Part shown: one piece after another, positions 33,998-45,436 of the stretch
Position numbering within the stretch: the stretch's first letter is position 1
How the letters are laid out: each line of letters opens with the position of its first letter
Assembly: GCA_039707465.1 (NCBI GenBank)
Contig: CM077644.1
Location: forward strand, 195,893,962 to 195,957,961
Direction of reading: 5' to 3'
DNA from: Rhabdophis nuchalis
Lineage: Eukaryota > Chordata > Lepidosauria > Squamata > Natricidae
DNA: 64,000 bases
Position numbers and translations under genes: made by a program
The notes under the pieces: generated by a model
The model's input: only the letters and a program-made list of their open reading frames with translations
The model's database searches: none
Told to the model about the DNA's origin: nothing

Positions 33998-36600
33998 CAT
34001 ATTTCTCATGGATCACCCAACTTTGAACATTCATGTTTTTCTACAGAAAGATTAAATGGTTTTGTAGAAAGTAAGACAATTTTGATAAGGTTGGTCTTCT
34101 CCAAAGTGAGTGCAAGACCCAAAGAATTCATTCTCTCAATCAGTTTATCATCAAACTGCTACCCAGGGAAAATACTATGAGGAGACAATATTTTTCAAGC
34201 AGCAGTAGAATTTCTTAGTCTACAAAACAAAACTGGAAAAATATTAATTCTTACTAACTGATTGAAGATTATTCATGACTTGAGAACAACTAGCAATTTG
34301 TATAAGTTGCTGACTAAATCTAAATAGCTGGAAACAAGTTTTAGAATAATTGATTTATGAAAATAACAACAATAATATGTCCCCAAACATTCCCACTTTA
34401 TACTAAGAAATAATGAATATTTGAACAAAAAAAAGTTCTAGAAGGAATTTCTGTGTTTTATTGGCTGGAGCAAGATCCCTTTGAAATCAGTAGGACTGTA
34501 GTTTCAGTGGGATTGGATCATCAAATCAGGTGACTAGAATTACGTTATATATTCTACATGCCAGTTGTACCACAATTGTGGTTGGGGAATTTGCTTACTA
34601 CCACTGTTATTGCTTCTTATAATTTGATCAAGTCCCTACTTTGTATCAGCCCAAATTTATAAAGGTGGACTTCAAGACTGAGGCTATTAGCAATTCCATT
34701 GAATATATTTAGCACATCTCACGCTTAGGTGAGCCAAACCTTAAAATAAATTGATAGCAAAGGGATCATGCTGTGAATACAAGCAACCTCTCTTAAGCAT
34801 TCTGATTTTACCACTGAAATCATTATACCAGTGGGTTTCCCTCCCACTGCCCCAGGCTCTAAATAACAGACATAATGATATGCTGACATACTGGATGGAT
34901 CAGATCTGCTGTGTTAAATGTAAGGGCTCAGAAAACCACTGCATGATAAACTCTTGAGAGCAAGAGAGCCGATTTTGTATCATCTTCCATTGCCAATACA
35001 ACTGAGCTATTCTTCCTCAAGCAAACATAAACCTCCTCAGTGCCTGTCCATAAAAGCGAGGCTTTTAACTAATCAGACTCCCTTAATGGCAAAGGTACAG
35101 CCAGGGAACAATTGAACCTGCAATTAAGGCTGAGAGAGACATGACACTGCTGATGTCAGGCACTGTGACTTAAATAACATTTTCCCAGTAGTCAACTGTG
35201 CACAGAAGTGCTGAAAAAGTTGGCAGTATTTCAGTTGCTTATTATTTATTATGCCATTTTATAGAGGGTTTATTGGCAAAATGCCATAGTTTTCAGCTCC
35301 TGTCCATTTAAAGTAAACCCTGCACTTATTTTTAGGAATTGAGATATTTGTACTGAGGTACACATATCTTTCACTATTTGATGTTAGGCTTCATCACCTC
35401 CATATTGTTTAATGTACATTAGCCTCATACTGTGTGCATAGTGGTATAATACATATTGAAGGAGTTATTATCTGACATGTTTGACATAAATAAAATGACT
35501 TCAATTATCAACCTAGCAGGAAGTCAATGTGAAGTCCCTCCTTGAAATTAAAAAATTACAATTCAGCACATCTCTTTGTATTTTTTTAAAAGGGAAAACA
35601 CTTTTACACTAGGTTCCAATGACAAGCAATCAGAAAAGACTCAAGGAAGCATTAATTTATCATCATGAACCCAGATGAAACAGTCAAGCATTTAAATGCA
35701 GAAATGAGGAAAAAAAGGTCTAGAAGAATATTTTATGCACACAGACACACTCTGATGGGCTGTAATTATGGTCATTTAATTGAAAGGCTATAATTAAGAG
35801 AGTTTATCATTGGAAGAAAAACAACATGTACTGTATCCTAAACCAAAATAAAATGCAAGTATATCTGAGATGACAGGTTTCACAGAAAACAAAAAGGAAA
35901 TAGGCAACAGTTGCTAATAGCAGATTGAGCAGGATTCTTTTTCAGATGCATATCTGACTTTCACTGTATAAAAATTGTATGGAAATATATGTATATTAAT
36001 GGAAAGTACAAGACTGAAAGTTATTAGACTCTGTAACCAATTGTTTTTTTAAAATGCCACGCTATATTTCCTTGTATTCGTTAAGCAGTTAAATTAATAG
36101 TTAATAGGCATATTTTGAGCTTTTGAAGTATAATGTCAAACTTCTCTAGAAACAATCACTTGAAGTCTTCTATCAAATGTATCTTCTCCCTTCCCCACTC
36201 TCTCTCTCGGTCTCTAATCTCTCTCATCTCTATGTATTTCAATACTTATAGTATTTGCCACAAAAATCTACCTGAAATATATGCAAGCATGAAATAACCA
36301 AATTTTGGATAAATTGAGAATGATTAGAAGTTTAATGTATTATTATTATTTTCCATTTTGTGTATAGCCTGAGACATCCCCTTTTAAATATAATTTTTGA
36401 GAGTTTTAATAATTTAATAATAATTAAGTCCATAATGGCTTAATCTGGTATTTCCTTAATCGTTCACAACTCATGTCAGTCATATTTTTAATGATAATAT
36501 CATTATTCATACAGAAATCTCTCTCAAATGTTATATATATTTATATATTTTATTAATTCATACAATTATTTATTCATTGTCTCCTTCCAAAACAACTTGA
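33998..36600. other. Repeat-poor block, possible conserved non-coding DNA
   Basis: No transposon ends, microsatellites or coding domains were recognised. The blocks 35040-35330 and 35740-35850 (for example gggctgtaattatggtcat) are complex, non-repetitive and contain homeodomain-like TAAT cores. Conservation cannot be judged from one sequence. Confidence 0.35.
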
Positions 36601-38055
36601 ACTGATTTATAATGCAAGGCAAAACAATTATTAAAATGATCAGCAGGTCAAACTAACTAAGGCAGCTGAAGTAGCATCAGCATCTCTATATTCATAGTGG
36701 TCGAAAAAAATATTTAAATCCTTTTTCAATGCTTGGCAGTTGGGAACATTCCTTATTTTGGGAGGCTGGCTGTTTATCTGTGTGCGTGTGTGTGTGTGTA
36801 CATACACAAACGAATGACAGTGGCGTGTGATTAAAAAAATGTTTAAGGATAAGGCTATCCTTATGGCAATGGAATGACTAAATCTAAAATTATGGCTGAT
36901 TTCATTGTGGATGAAATACTGTGTTGAGTAAATTGCTAAATGATACGCAGTGGTGGGAGACTTAAATGTAGGACAGATCATTTGTGTGTGTGTGTGTGTC
37001 AGGAATAGTTCTTGGAGAAAAGGACAAAACTCCACCCATATGTTCCTGTATGTAAAAGAAGTGGGAAGAAGAGGAGGTGGTGGAATTTGCTTAATTGAAC
37101 AGAAATGAGTGTTCTGACCTGATGAATGATGGAGGGGCAATTTAACAGATATTTTTCTATATTTTGGCAGAAATGAGCAAATAAAAGGACAAAACTCAAT
37201 TCTTACTTTAAGATTTCAGGAAACAGTAAATTGCCAAGTGGACAGAAAAAATGCACAATCTACTCCCCCTTTCTGTGATGAAAGGAGGGGAAAATATGGA
37301 GATTTTTTTTAGCAAATGGAACAGTGTACATCTGCCAATTATTATCCTAATCAAAGGTCTTCACTTCACATTATCCTAATCAAAGGTCTGCAAAACTGGA
37401 TAGATTTGGAAATTCAAATTACAGATTGCTCCAGGGTTTCAAGATTATTTCTTTCACATTCAATATAAAAAAGAAAGGTACAGCGTTTGAGTTTGCATGT
37501 CTTTGTATAATAATTATCCCTCTGGCTGTTTCTTAAATAAACAAGCATACATCATACTCTGGCTTTCCTACTACAACAAAGATTAGTAAAGAAGGTAATA
37601 GAGGTTGATGAGATTCCTTTGTTTATTAAAAAAAATCAGGAGTGCCATCTGCTTACCAAGCATATCTCCTCTTGGCAGCATTTTAAGTATTCTTTTTTTT
37701 AAAATATTGCCCAAATTTTGCTGAGCCATGGGATTAAAAATACCCACTTCTTTACCATTCTGAAGCCATCCAGACTTGCTTGCTAGTCACCTTCCAATTT
37801 GTGTGTGTGCCAGTTTAACTATCGTACCTATATTTCCTTTCCTGATTTTATATATTCAATATATTTTGTTTCCTCCATTCGTTTACTTACACCTTTTCTG
37901 TGTAGTCTATAACACTGCTTATACCAAAATAAAATTGTATGAAAGGTATGTAAGTGTACACATGCATGTATGTTTGTGTATATCTGTATGTGTATTTGTA
38001 TATCTGTATGCATGTGTATATATGCAAAGCTATGTATGGTGAGAGAGTCAATGGC
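36601..38055. other. No gene; GT/TG-rich short repeats
   Basis: Short GT runs lie at 36782-36800 and 36983-37000 and a TGTATG-rich stretch at 37950-38035. A 27-base direct duplication (tatcctaatcaaaggtct) lies at 37345-37390. The 166-aa reverse frame at 36640-37140 crosses GT runs and has no domain. Confidence 0.45.
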
Positions 38056-38945
38056 TGGTATATTGAACTGGCCAAAGGAGGTCATGGAGGCTGCTGATGC
38101 AGAAGCTCCTCAATATACAGTGGTTTCCACCTGAATTCCATCACCCGAGACTGTAAAGCTGAAAAAATGATGGGCAGGGTCTGATGAGTGCCAAAGCCAC
38201 TGTCCTGGATGAAATTCAGAACAACCAGGAATACATCAGTAAGACAGTACCAAAGATAAACTGCTGAGAGACTGCCTGATATGGGAAGAAGATGAAGCAG
38301 AGGAAGTACCATGGCAAGACAATACCCTTGATCTTGGGATGGTTCATCACCAGATAGCTACCAGTGACTGGAAAAGACTGGAGAAAAGACAACAATGAAG
38401 CACTGATCATTGCAGCACAAGAACTATGTACCACATTCATAGAAATGGGGGTCTACCCCTACCTTGAGTCTGCAACTCAAGGTGCAGACTACACAAAGAC
38501 TCTCAGAAACAGCCCATTACATAGTGGCAGAGTGTAAGATGCAGACAGAAACAGCACTCACTGAATGGCACAACTAAATAGCTGGCATTATGTACATCTA
38601 TGCAATGTAGGTTAGACCTTCTCAGGTCCAGATGGGATACTCCACAGAAGGTCATGGAGAATAACAGGGCTAAGATCCTGTGGGACTTCCAGATCCAGAC
38701 AGACAGGTCTGGATCACCAATCACCCAGATATAATCATAGTAGACAAGGACTAGATGATAGATGTAGTGATAGATGTAGTGGTGCCGTGACAGCAACATC
38801 AGGAGGAAAGAGTCTGAGAAGCTGGTGAAGTACCTAGGCCTGGAGGAGGAAGTAGAAAGAATGTGGAAAGCAAAGGTAAACGTGATCCCAGTGGTGATAG
38901 GAGCCTATGACTCCTAAAGTGGGGGAGTTACTTCAACAGCTTGTT
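38056..38945 (+). pseudogene. R2/R4-type LINE remnant with nuclease-region signature
   Basis: In shifting plus frames the order is NEALIIAAQE, a finger-like CRLHKDSQ, then ECKMQTETALTEWHN-like text, VMENNRAKIL with WDFQIQTDR (38650-38705), DVVV-type nuclease residues after QPDI-like text, and near 38840 VKYLGLEEEVERMWKAKV, then VIPVVIGA (38885-38905) and PKVGELLQQ. This is the C-terminal path of R2/R4-group proteins, whose PD-(D/E)XK-type nuclease cuts the target. Stops and shifts are frequent. The rest of the reverse transcriptase is missing or too decayed to read upstream. Confidence 0.75.
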
Positions 38946-40216
38946 TGTTTATTACATGCCTACATATGTCGAGAAAGCCAACTGGCAGAATGGTCACTGA
39001 ACTATAAAAGAATTGATTGAAGAGTCCATGTCTGCCTTCTGTTTCATTGGAAATATTGTAATTTTCTTCATTCTGCTCATGAATCATGAACACTGGGCTT
39101 ACAAGGTTCATCTTAAATTAATTCAAAGCCATTTTTGTGCATACAGTAAATGACCAATTGCATGGCAGGTGCCATTGAATTAGTATCAGAATAAAAATAT
39201 GCTATATTTCTCCTGCTGTAATAATACCACCAAAACATTTAGAGGATTGGCACAAAGGGACTGAATAAAATCTAATAAACCAGATAGGCAAAAATATGAG
39301 AAGTAAAAAAGAGGAAGCTGAACAAAAACATTTGTCAATAGAATTTGGTTATTTCTTAAAACAGGCGATAAAACAGCTATAATAGCAACTTCTCCGTTAT
39401 ACTTTTTTATAATTCATATCTGAGGTTATGTCAACAGAAATGAATCAGTTCCAGTTGAAATTTCCCTGTCTTCCTCCACAGGCAGAGGATAATTTTGGTA
39501 ATTTCTCCTAAATCCCACAAACATAAGAGCCATCTCTTATATTTTTCTAGAAGATGGATGAGCAAGTCCTAAGTAGGATACCTAACGCGACTTTCATATC
39601 GAATTTTGTCTGCCTATTAAAAACAACAACCAGGGCTATTACTATGTTTGTAATTAGTTAGAATATATAAGAGAGATTTCTTAGCTGTCACATTTAATTT
39701 CAGGAACTTCCTGCCTGCATAGTGTCATTTCCTTAAGTTTATTTGAACAAACTTTTTATCTGCATGTTGGTTAATTTTGAGTTTTAGTTTGTATTAGTGT
39801 TTTGATTGTTTTCCTTTGGAAAACACAAAACACAGCATATTTTGATGGGATGAAATTATGGAAATGTACCAGTAATGAACATGTGTTATATTTTAGTCAC
39901 AAAACTGCAGCAACTAATAATCTTTATGATTATAATTATAGCTTAAACTCAAAGTAATTATATAGCCAGGCATAACTACAGAAATAAAATATATGAGATA
40001 CAGCTTATAAATGTGGTTTTTTTTTGTTTTTTTTTACTATTTCCACTAAATAGATTGCACGTAAAATATTATTGCACTGGAGATATAACACAGATTTAGA
40101 ATATTACCCTCTAGAAGACAACTCATAACTTTTCTTTAGATATGTAAAAATTAGAGGGTAATGGATGGGTGTCTAACTAGTCTTGGCAATGTATCAAAAC
40201 AGAAAAACCTGATATC
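38946..40216. other. No recognised feature (intron or intergenic)
   Basis: AT-rich DNA upstream of the host exon. I searched for a preceding exon ending in the matching phase and could not support one. Confidence 0.4.
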
Positions 40217-40512
40217 TCGTAGGTCAGGGGTCCCCAACCCCCGGTCCGTGGCTTGATAGGAACCGGGCCGCAGGGCCGGAGAGGAGGAGGAGGGAGGAGG
40301 GGGCAGCCCCCTGGGGCAGAGTGCGCGCCGGATGCGGGAGAGCGCGCGCCGGATTGGAGGCCCTAGAGGGCCGAGTGAGCTGACTCCCCCCCACGTGCGC
40401 ATGCACCGCCTGTTCCCCCCCGCTCCTCCTCTACGCCAGCCGGTCCGCAGAATTTTCTTTAAAATGAAACCGGTCCCTGGTGCAAAAAAGGTTGGGGACC
40501 CCTGTCGTAGGT
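40217..40512. mobile_element. hAT MITE next to a splice acceptor, 8-bp target duplication
   Basis: The element at 40225-40504 starts CAGGGGTCCCCAACCC, and its right end read inward is CAGGGGTCCCCAACCTT. It is flanked by TCGTAGGT at 40217-40224 and 40505-40512. At 280 bases it is CpG-rich and non-coding. The right end lies 50 bases before the host exon, leaving the polypyrimidine tract at 40531-40551 intact. Confidence 0.94.
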
Positions 40513-40554
40513 GAGTTAAGGTCAAATAACATTTTTCTCTCTTTTTTTCCTAAG

Positions 40555-40648
40555 GGAAGAACTTTTGCAAGCTGGTGTACCAAAATATCCATATCCTGAT
40601 TACCTTACACGTACTGATATGGAACTAACGAGAATCATAAAAGCTCAG
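40555..40648 (+). CDS. Internal exon of an unrecognised host gene
   Basis: A polypyrimidine tract and TAAG precede 40555, and CAG|GTAAGA follows 40648, both good splice signals. Only one frame is open: after one leading base it reads EELLQAGVPKYPYPDYL and then TRTDMELTRIIKAQ, ending in phase 0. The next exon at 44735 opens in phase 0, so the protein continues as KAQ-WKREL. The exon length is 94 bases. I do not recognise the protein. The Pro-Tyr motif followed by a helix start suggests a linker leading into the coiled coil in the last exon. Earlier exons would lie upstream and were not found. Confidence 0.75.
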
Positions 40649-40799
40649 GTAAGATTGGAGATTAAAATGTATATTTGCATTAATGCAACCACAAACTGAT
40701 AATTTTTATCAGTACGTTTTGGGAACTCCTGAATTTTGGGAAATAAGCTTGATGTTTTTGGGAAATAATGTATTCTAACCAAGTTTTAACTATGTCATA

Positions 40800-41370
40800 G
40801 CTGCTACTACTACTACTACTACTACACACACACACACACATCAGTGTTTATGCCAGAGCACCTGGTATGCCCAAATATGGAAGGAAGAGAGCATACTGCT
40901 ATCCATTTTGCCTTTCAGCTCCAGCCTAGGAAAAAAGCTAAAAAGCTCAAAATATATATATGTTTGTGTCACAATGCCCTGTTAAGCCCCAATTAAGGGA
41001 GGAAGCATACTGCTGTCCTTTTCTGCCTTTCGGCTCCTCACCAGAGATCATCTAGACAGAAAGCCATGAGTTCCGTTGTGTACTTTTTTTATATGTGTGT
41101 TTATATTTATATTGATCAGCTCAAAAACCTAACACACACACACACTCATATATATTTACTTGTGCCACAGCTGATCAGGAAGAGAACCTGGTGGCTTACG
41201 TGGCTAAGGCTTTGCCTAACATGTAATACAGCCCCGGTTCAAATCCCAGTAAGGGTATGACTAGCTGATGAGAGCTAAAAAGCTGGAAATAGATCTATCC
41301 TAGTCTCCCTGACTTATTTATTGATCAGCTCAAAAATGTAACACACACACACACACACACACACATATAA
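40800..41370 (-). repeat. Penelope-tail repeats, tRNA-like SINE and AC runs inside the intron
   Basis: ACT and AC runs lie at 40806-40840 and AC runs near 41132-41146 and 41341-41366. Two copies of the Penelope-tail unit are reversed here: a decayed one near 40880-40925 and a better one at 40965-41075, with words ctgcctttcggctcctcacc and gacagaaagccatgagttcc. A tRNA-like segment at 41187-41270 has TGGCTTACGTGG (A-box like) and GGTTCAAATCC (B box, 41236-41246), so it is a probable SINE in plus orientation. Confidence 0.65.
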
Positions 41371-41865
41371 CAAAACAGATTTGCAAGAGTAATTGGATAA
41401 TTTCAGATTGTTCTGGATGGATTGGAGTGTTGAGATGGTGGCGGTATGAGGTACAGTTTCAATAAACGTGGCCTTTATTTTTGCCATCTTTTGAAGAACC
41501 GTCCAGGGCTTCCCATTTTTCAAAAGTGTTTATAATCTATTAGTATTAATCCTATTTCAGGGCTGAATGAAGGAAACACACTTTTTCTGATTCATTAATT
41601 CACCAAACAAATAAGTGCATAGAAATGTATTTTATAACCTCATGATAACCAGTGCAAAATGCCTACAAGCTTCCAATACTTCTGTAGGAGGAACATTTTA
41701 TTAGTCTGTCAACAAAATAATTGGATTGCATTAAAATTAAATTGCATCCCAACAACAGTTTTCTCAGAATGTAAAATCTCTGTATAAATTTTCAAAGCAT
41801 TTTACTCCCTTTTCTTAAAAAAATTCTATTATTCTTTTATTCTTCTACTTGAATCTAATCTGAAC
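41371..41865. other. No recognised feature (intron)
   Basis: AT-rich intronic DNA with no supported repeat. Confidence 0.4.
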
Positions 41866-42855
41866 TTTGGATGGGAAGGAACAGTCTCAGACTTAACCCT
41901 TCCAAGATGGAGTGGCTGTGGTTTCCAGCATCCTGGTACAACCAGTTGACACCATCACTGGCCATTGGGGGCGAACATCTAACCCCCGTGGATAGGGCAC
42001 GCAACTTGGGTGTCCTCCTGGATACCAGGCTGTCGTTAGAAGACCACTTGACGGCCATGGCCAGGGGGGCGTTCTACTGGGTTTGCCTGGTTCATCAATT
42101 GTGGCCCTTATTGGACCGGGACGCCCTTCGCACAGTCACTCATGCGCTTGTGATATCCCGTATAGACTACTGTAATGCTCTCTACATGTGGCTTCCCTTG
42201 AGGTGCACTCGAAGACTGCAGTTAGTCCAGAACGTGGCCGCTTGGGCAATTATGGGAGCTCCTAGATGCTCCCATGTAACACTGCTCCTGTACGAGCTGC
42301 ACTGGCTGCCTGTGGTCTTTCGGGTGCGCTTCAAGGTGTTGACTATCATCTTTAAAGTGCTCCATGGCACGGGACCTAGTTATCTACGGGATCGCATCCT
42401 GCCCAATACATCCCTTCGGCCGATTCGCTCCCACAAAGAGGGACTTTTCTGGGTGCTGTCCACCAGGCAATGCCAGCGGGCGACGCCCAGGGGAAGGGCC
42501 TTCTCTGTGGTGGGCCCAACCCTCTGGAATGATTTACCCCCCGAACTTAGAACGACCACGGACCTCCGTTCCTTCTGCCAGAAACTTAAAACTTATTTTT
42601 TCCAAAAGGCTGGCCTGGCCTAGTTCACACCACCTAGCCTACAGTCTGCAGTTAAATTGTTTTAATTGGTTTTTAGGGACACAGTTTTAACTTTTTTAAA
42701 TTTTTTAGCACAGGGATACTAATTTAATCTGGTTTTTAAATTTTGTATATTGTTATGTTTATATATGTTTTTTAAATTTCCTGTGCACCGCCCTGAGTCC
42801 CTTCTGGGAAAGGGAGCGGTATATAAATTGAATAAAAGTCTAAAAGTCTAAAGTC
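41866..42855 (+). mobile_element. 5'-truncated CR1/L2-type LINE in the intron
   Basis: The open frame 41871-42623 carries the end of the LINE ORF: GRNSLRLNPSKMEWLWF, then AIGGEHL, RNLGVLLDTRLS, RIDYCNALYMWLPLRC, LHWLPV and VGPTLWNDLPPELR. It is collinear with about residues 870-1121 of the intact LINE at 11839. The 3' UTR keeps gcaccgccctgagtccc and ends with short TAAAAGTC repeats near 42855. It starts mid-ORF, so it is a dead truncated insertion in sense orientation with the host gene. Confidence 0.9.
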
Positions 42856-44159
42856 TTAATAATGAAATAATTATGAGTTGCAATTTTTATACTTACGATC
42901 CCATCTTCTCCTACTATTTGTATTCTATCATTTTCTACTCCCATAAAGAAAGATGGCTTTGTGAAATATTTTATCATATTAATTTTACATGCCAATATTT
43001 TTGTATTTCATTATGGCATTCAGGAAAATCTAATGTTTAGTAGCTTGCCTTATCTTCAAGGTCATTTTACCCAGAAGGAGATGGAGGAGCAAAGTGACAT
43101 GTGTGGGAAACAAACTGTGTTATGTTTACATACATATAGCTAACCCTATTGTGACTAGTCATACTCAGAGCCAATTTTCCAGGTTTTTATATATTAACAC
43201 TGGAATGATATACCTTAATGTACACAGAGAGACACATATTTGATCATGATACTTGATAAAAACAAATGATAGGTGCCTTCTGTGTAAGCATTAGAAGTTA
43301 TCACGTTAAAATGTCTTTGGGAAAGTTGTTGGCTCTCACTGTCTAATGAATGTTTCTCACTTGGTATAAACAAAATAAGAACTGAATTATTTTTTTGAGA
43401 ACTGTAGAGATTATTTCTTATAGGCCATATTAAAGAAAAGGTAAAAGTAGTATTACAATAGATATTATTTCACAAAAAACATTTTCTCTTCTCAAATTCA
43501 GTTCTCTTTTCCCTGCTTTCTGAATATTTCTAATGTTACCTCACCACCAATAAATTATATAAACCTGTTCTCATTTAATAATGTATTCTAAAGTTTGATA
43601 AAGTACTACAGCCACACAATATTTCTAATATTTAAGGTAATAACAAGAGAATATCAAAACAGTGATTGCTTCTCAGCAAACATTTCCTTTCCCTCCTCCA
43701 AAACAGCCTCTTTAGTCTGGAGTATGATAAAATAATGCATTGAAATACAATTAATTATTGAGTATATTCATTGAGAAACCATGAACTGGAAAACAGCATG
43801 CTTGCTAGTTCATAGGTAGTAAATATGTTACAATTCTTTTGTGATGTTGACAGCATGCAAGCTGTGTATATCTTTCCCTTTCAGGTAGTAGGGGGCAGGC
43901 ATATTGGGGAAGCACAATAGTTCTATTTCAACAGTTTCCCAGACATATAGTATTGTTGGCTCCAAAGAGTTCAGTTTTAAAATGAAATCATGATGATGAA
44001 GATGATATGAAGTCGTATGTAAAAATGTAGTATATATTTGGTCCTTATATCTGTTCTTCAAACATTTTATTCACAAGTTGTCAGTCAATTAACCAATATC
44101 TCTTGATGAGTTTTCATGAGTTTTCAGGTTAATCAAATGTACCTAAAACATTGCTTACT
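42856..44159. other. No recognised feature (intron)
   Basis: AT-rich intronic DNA. A short GATGAT run lies at 43990-44005. No genes supported. Confidence 0.4.
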
Positions 44160-44401
44160 CTCTATACCAGTGATAGCCAAGCCGGACCCTACCGCCCACT
44201 AGTGGGCGTTCCAGCTTTCATGGTGGGCGGTAGGGGTTTTGTCTGATACTGAAGCACTTTCCTTTTTTAAATTTAATTGACTTCCCTACTTTATAAATCA
44301 CAATTACTGTAGAACTGGTGGGCGATTAGAAAATTTTACTACTAACAGAGATACAAAAGTGGGTGGTACGTATAAAAAGGTTGAGAACCCCTGCTCTATA
44401 C
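44160..44401. mobile_element. hAT MITE, first of a tandem pair
   Basis: The element at 44168-44393 starts CAGTGATAGCCAAGCC and, read inward from the right, CAGGGGTTCTCAACC. It is flanked by CTCTATAC at 44160-44167 and 44394-44401. Inside are inverted words accgcccac and gtgggcggt. Confidence 0.88.
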
Positions 44402-44541
44402 CATGGTTGTCAAACCTATGTCATCATGGCAGCAACACATGACATATCAGGACTCCCCCCTTCACTAAACCAGGTGTGGGCATGGCCAGCACATGATGCA
44501 TCTGGCCCATGGGCTGGGAGTTTGATAGCTCTGCTCTATAT
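44402..44541. mobile_element. hAT MITE, second of a tandem pair sharing the target site
   Basis: The element at 44402-44533 starts CATGGTTGTCAAACC and, read inward from the right, CAGAGCTATCAAACTCC. On its left it uses the octamer CTCTATAC that also closes the neighbouring element, and on its right lies CTCTATAT at 44534-44541 (7 of 8 identical). It is 132 bases and non-coding. Confidence 0.82.
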
Positions 44542-44734
44542 GCTACACAATACCAGCTCCTACTTCTACAATGTCTCCATCTCTACTCCTGCTAATATCC
44601 ATTTCCTAATTTCTCATCTATTATCCACACTACAGTATCTGGTGAATGGTTTAATCAAAGTTTTGTGTTTTTATTTAATGCCAAAATCTCTAAGTAATGT
44701 TATATTTGTTTATTTATTTATTTCTTTGCAACAG

Positions 44735-44953
44735 TGGAAAAGGGAATTGCAAATCAGGCTTCAGCTAGAAGAGAAACTCCAAGAATTAGAGCTTCAAGCA
44801 AAGCAAAGATTGGAAGAGGAACACTTCAGGCAAATAATGATATGGCGCTTAGAAAAGCTGCACAAGACAACCAAGCCATATGAACTACCCTTTAAACATG
44901 AAGACACAAAAGCAACAGAAGCAAGCAGCAGCTCTCAGCTGTCAAATGCATAA
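44735..44953 (+). CDS. Terminal exon of an unrecognised host gene, coiled-coil C-terminus
   Basis: A pyrimidine-rich stretch and CAACAG precede 44735. The frame is phase 0 and gives 72 residues to TAA at 44951-44953: WKRELQIRLQLEEKLQELE, then KQRLEEEHFRQIMIWRLEKL, then a polar Ser/Thr tail ending SSSQLSNA. The first 50 residues are Leu-Glu-Lys-Arg rich with a heptad pattern, a probable coiled coil. With the preceding exon it makes the last 103 residues. I do not recognise the family. A frame open from 44363 is only read-through of intron, so the upstream Met is not used. 3' UTR and a poly(A) signal follow. Confidence 0.8.
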   Translation, partial: WKRELQIRLQLEEKLQELELQAKQRLEEEHFRQIMIWRLEKLHKTTKPYELPFKHEDTKATEASSSSQLSNA

Positions 44954-45188
44954 CTGTCAGAAACATGAAAACCAGCTGTGTAAGAAGATAACTACACCTT
45001 GAAGGCAAATATATGTATTAAAGCTTCTTTCCCCCTCTCACGTTCTTTTTTTTTAGTTAAAGCTCTGCAATATTGAGTAATGAAGTATGGATAAGAAAGT
45101 GCTAAAGCCACAATTGCTGCTGTACTACTGATTGCAGTTGCTTCTCCAACAGTTTTTCATTGTGATGTTCCACATGTGTGTTTATAAG

Positions 45189-45194
45189 AATAAA
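45189..45194 (+). terminator. Candidate poly(A) signal of the host gene
   Basis: AATAAA lies 236 bases after the stop codon, and a GT/T-rich stretch (gagagtgtttttgc) follows about 45 bases later. A weaker ATTAAA is at about 45018. The choice between them needs transcript data. Confidence 0.55.
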
Positions 45195-45342
45195 AATATA
45201 TCAGAAAACCTATGAGGGAAGTTAGACCAGCTTGAGAGTGTTTTTGCATATAAACACAGAAGATGAGCAAAAGGTGAGGCACTGCCTCTCATCTTAGCAA
45301 GGCAGCTCAGCAAGACAGCTTCCAGGGTCTGATTTTCAATTA

Positions 45343-45436
45343 GAACACTCCCAGTCTTCAGTTTCATAACATACATACTCCCAGTCTTCAGTTGTGTTTC
45401 AACACTCCCAGTCTTCAGTTTCATAACATACATACA
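45343..45436 (+). repeat. Short tandem minisatellite
   Basis: The word actcccagtcttcagtt occurs three times, alternating with tcataacatacat, giving about 1.5 copies of a 62-base unit. The reverse frame at 45182-45433 reads this as repeated MKLKTGSV and is not a gene. Confidence 0.85.

Noticed and set aside
36640..37140. 166-codon reverse frame
   Set aside because: It crosses GT runs that give His-Thr repeats, and has no domain.
41187..41270. Possible functional tRNA gene
   Set aside because: Only box-like segments are present. No cloverleaf with a full acceptor stem or terminator was found, so a SINE is more likely.
44363..44734. Upstream part of the open frame that runs into the terminal exon, starting with Met
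   Set aside because: It crosses hAT elements and intron. The splice acceptor at 44734 explains the exon start better.
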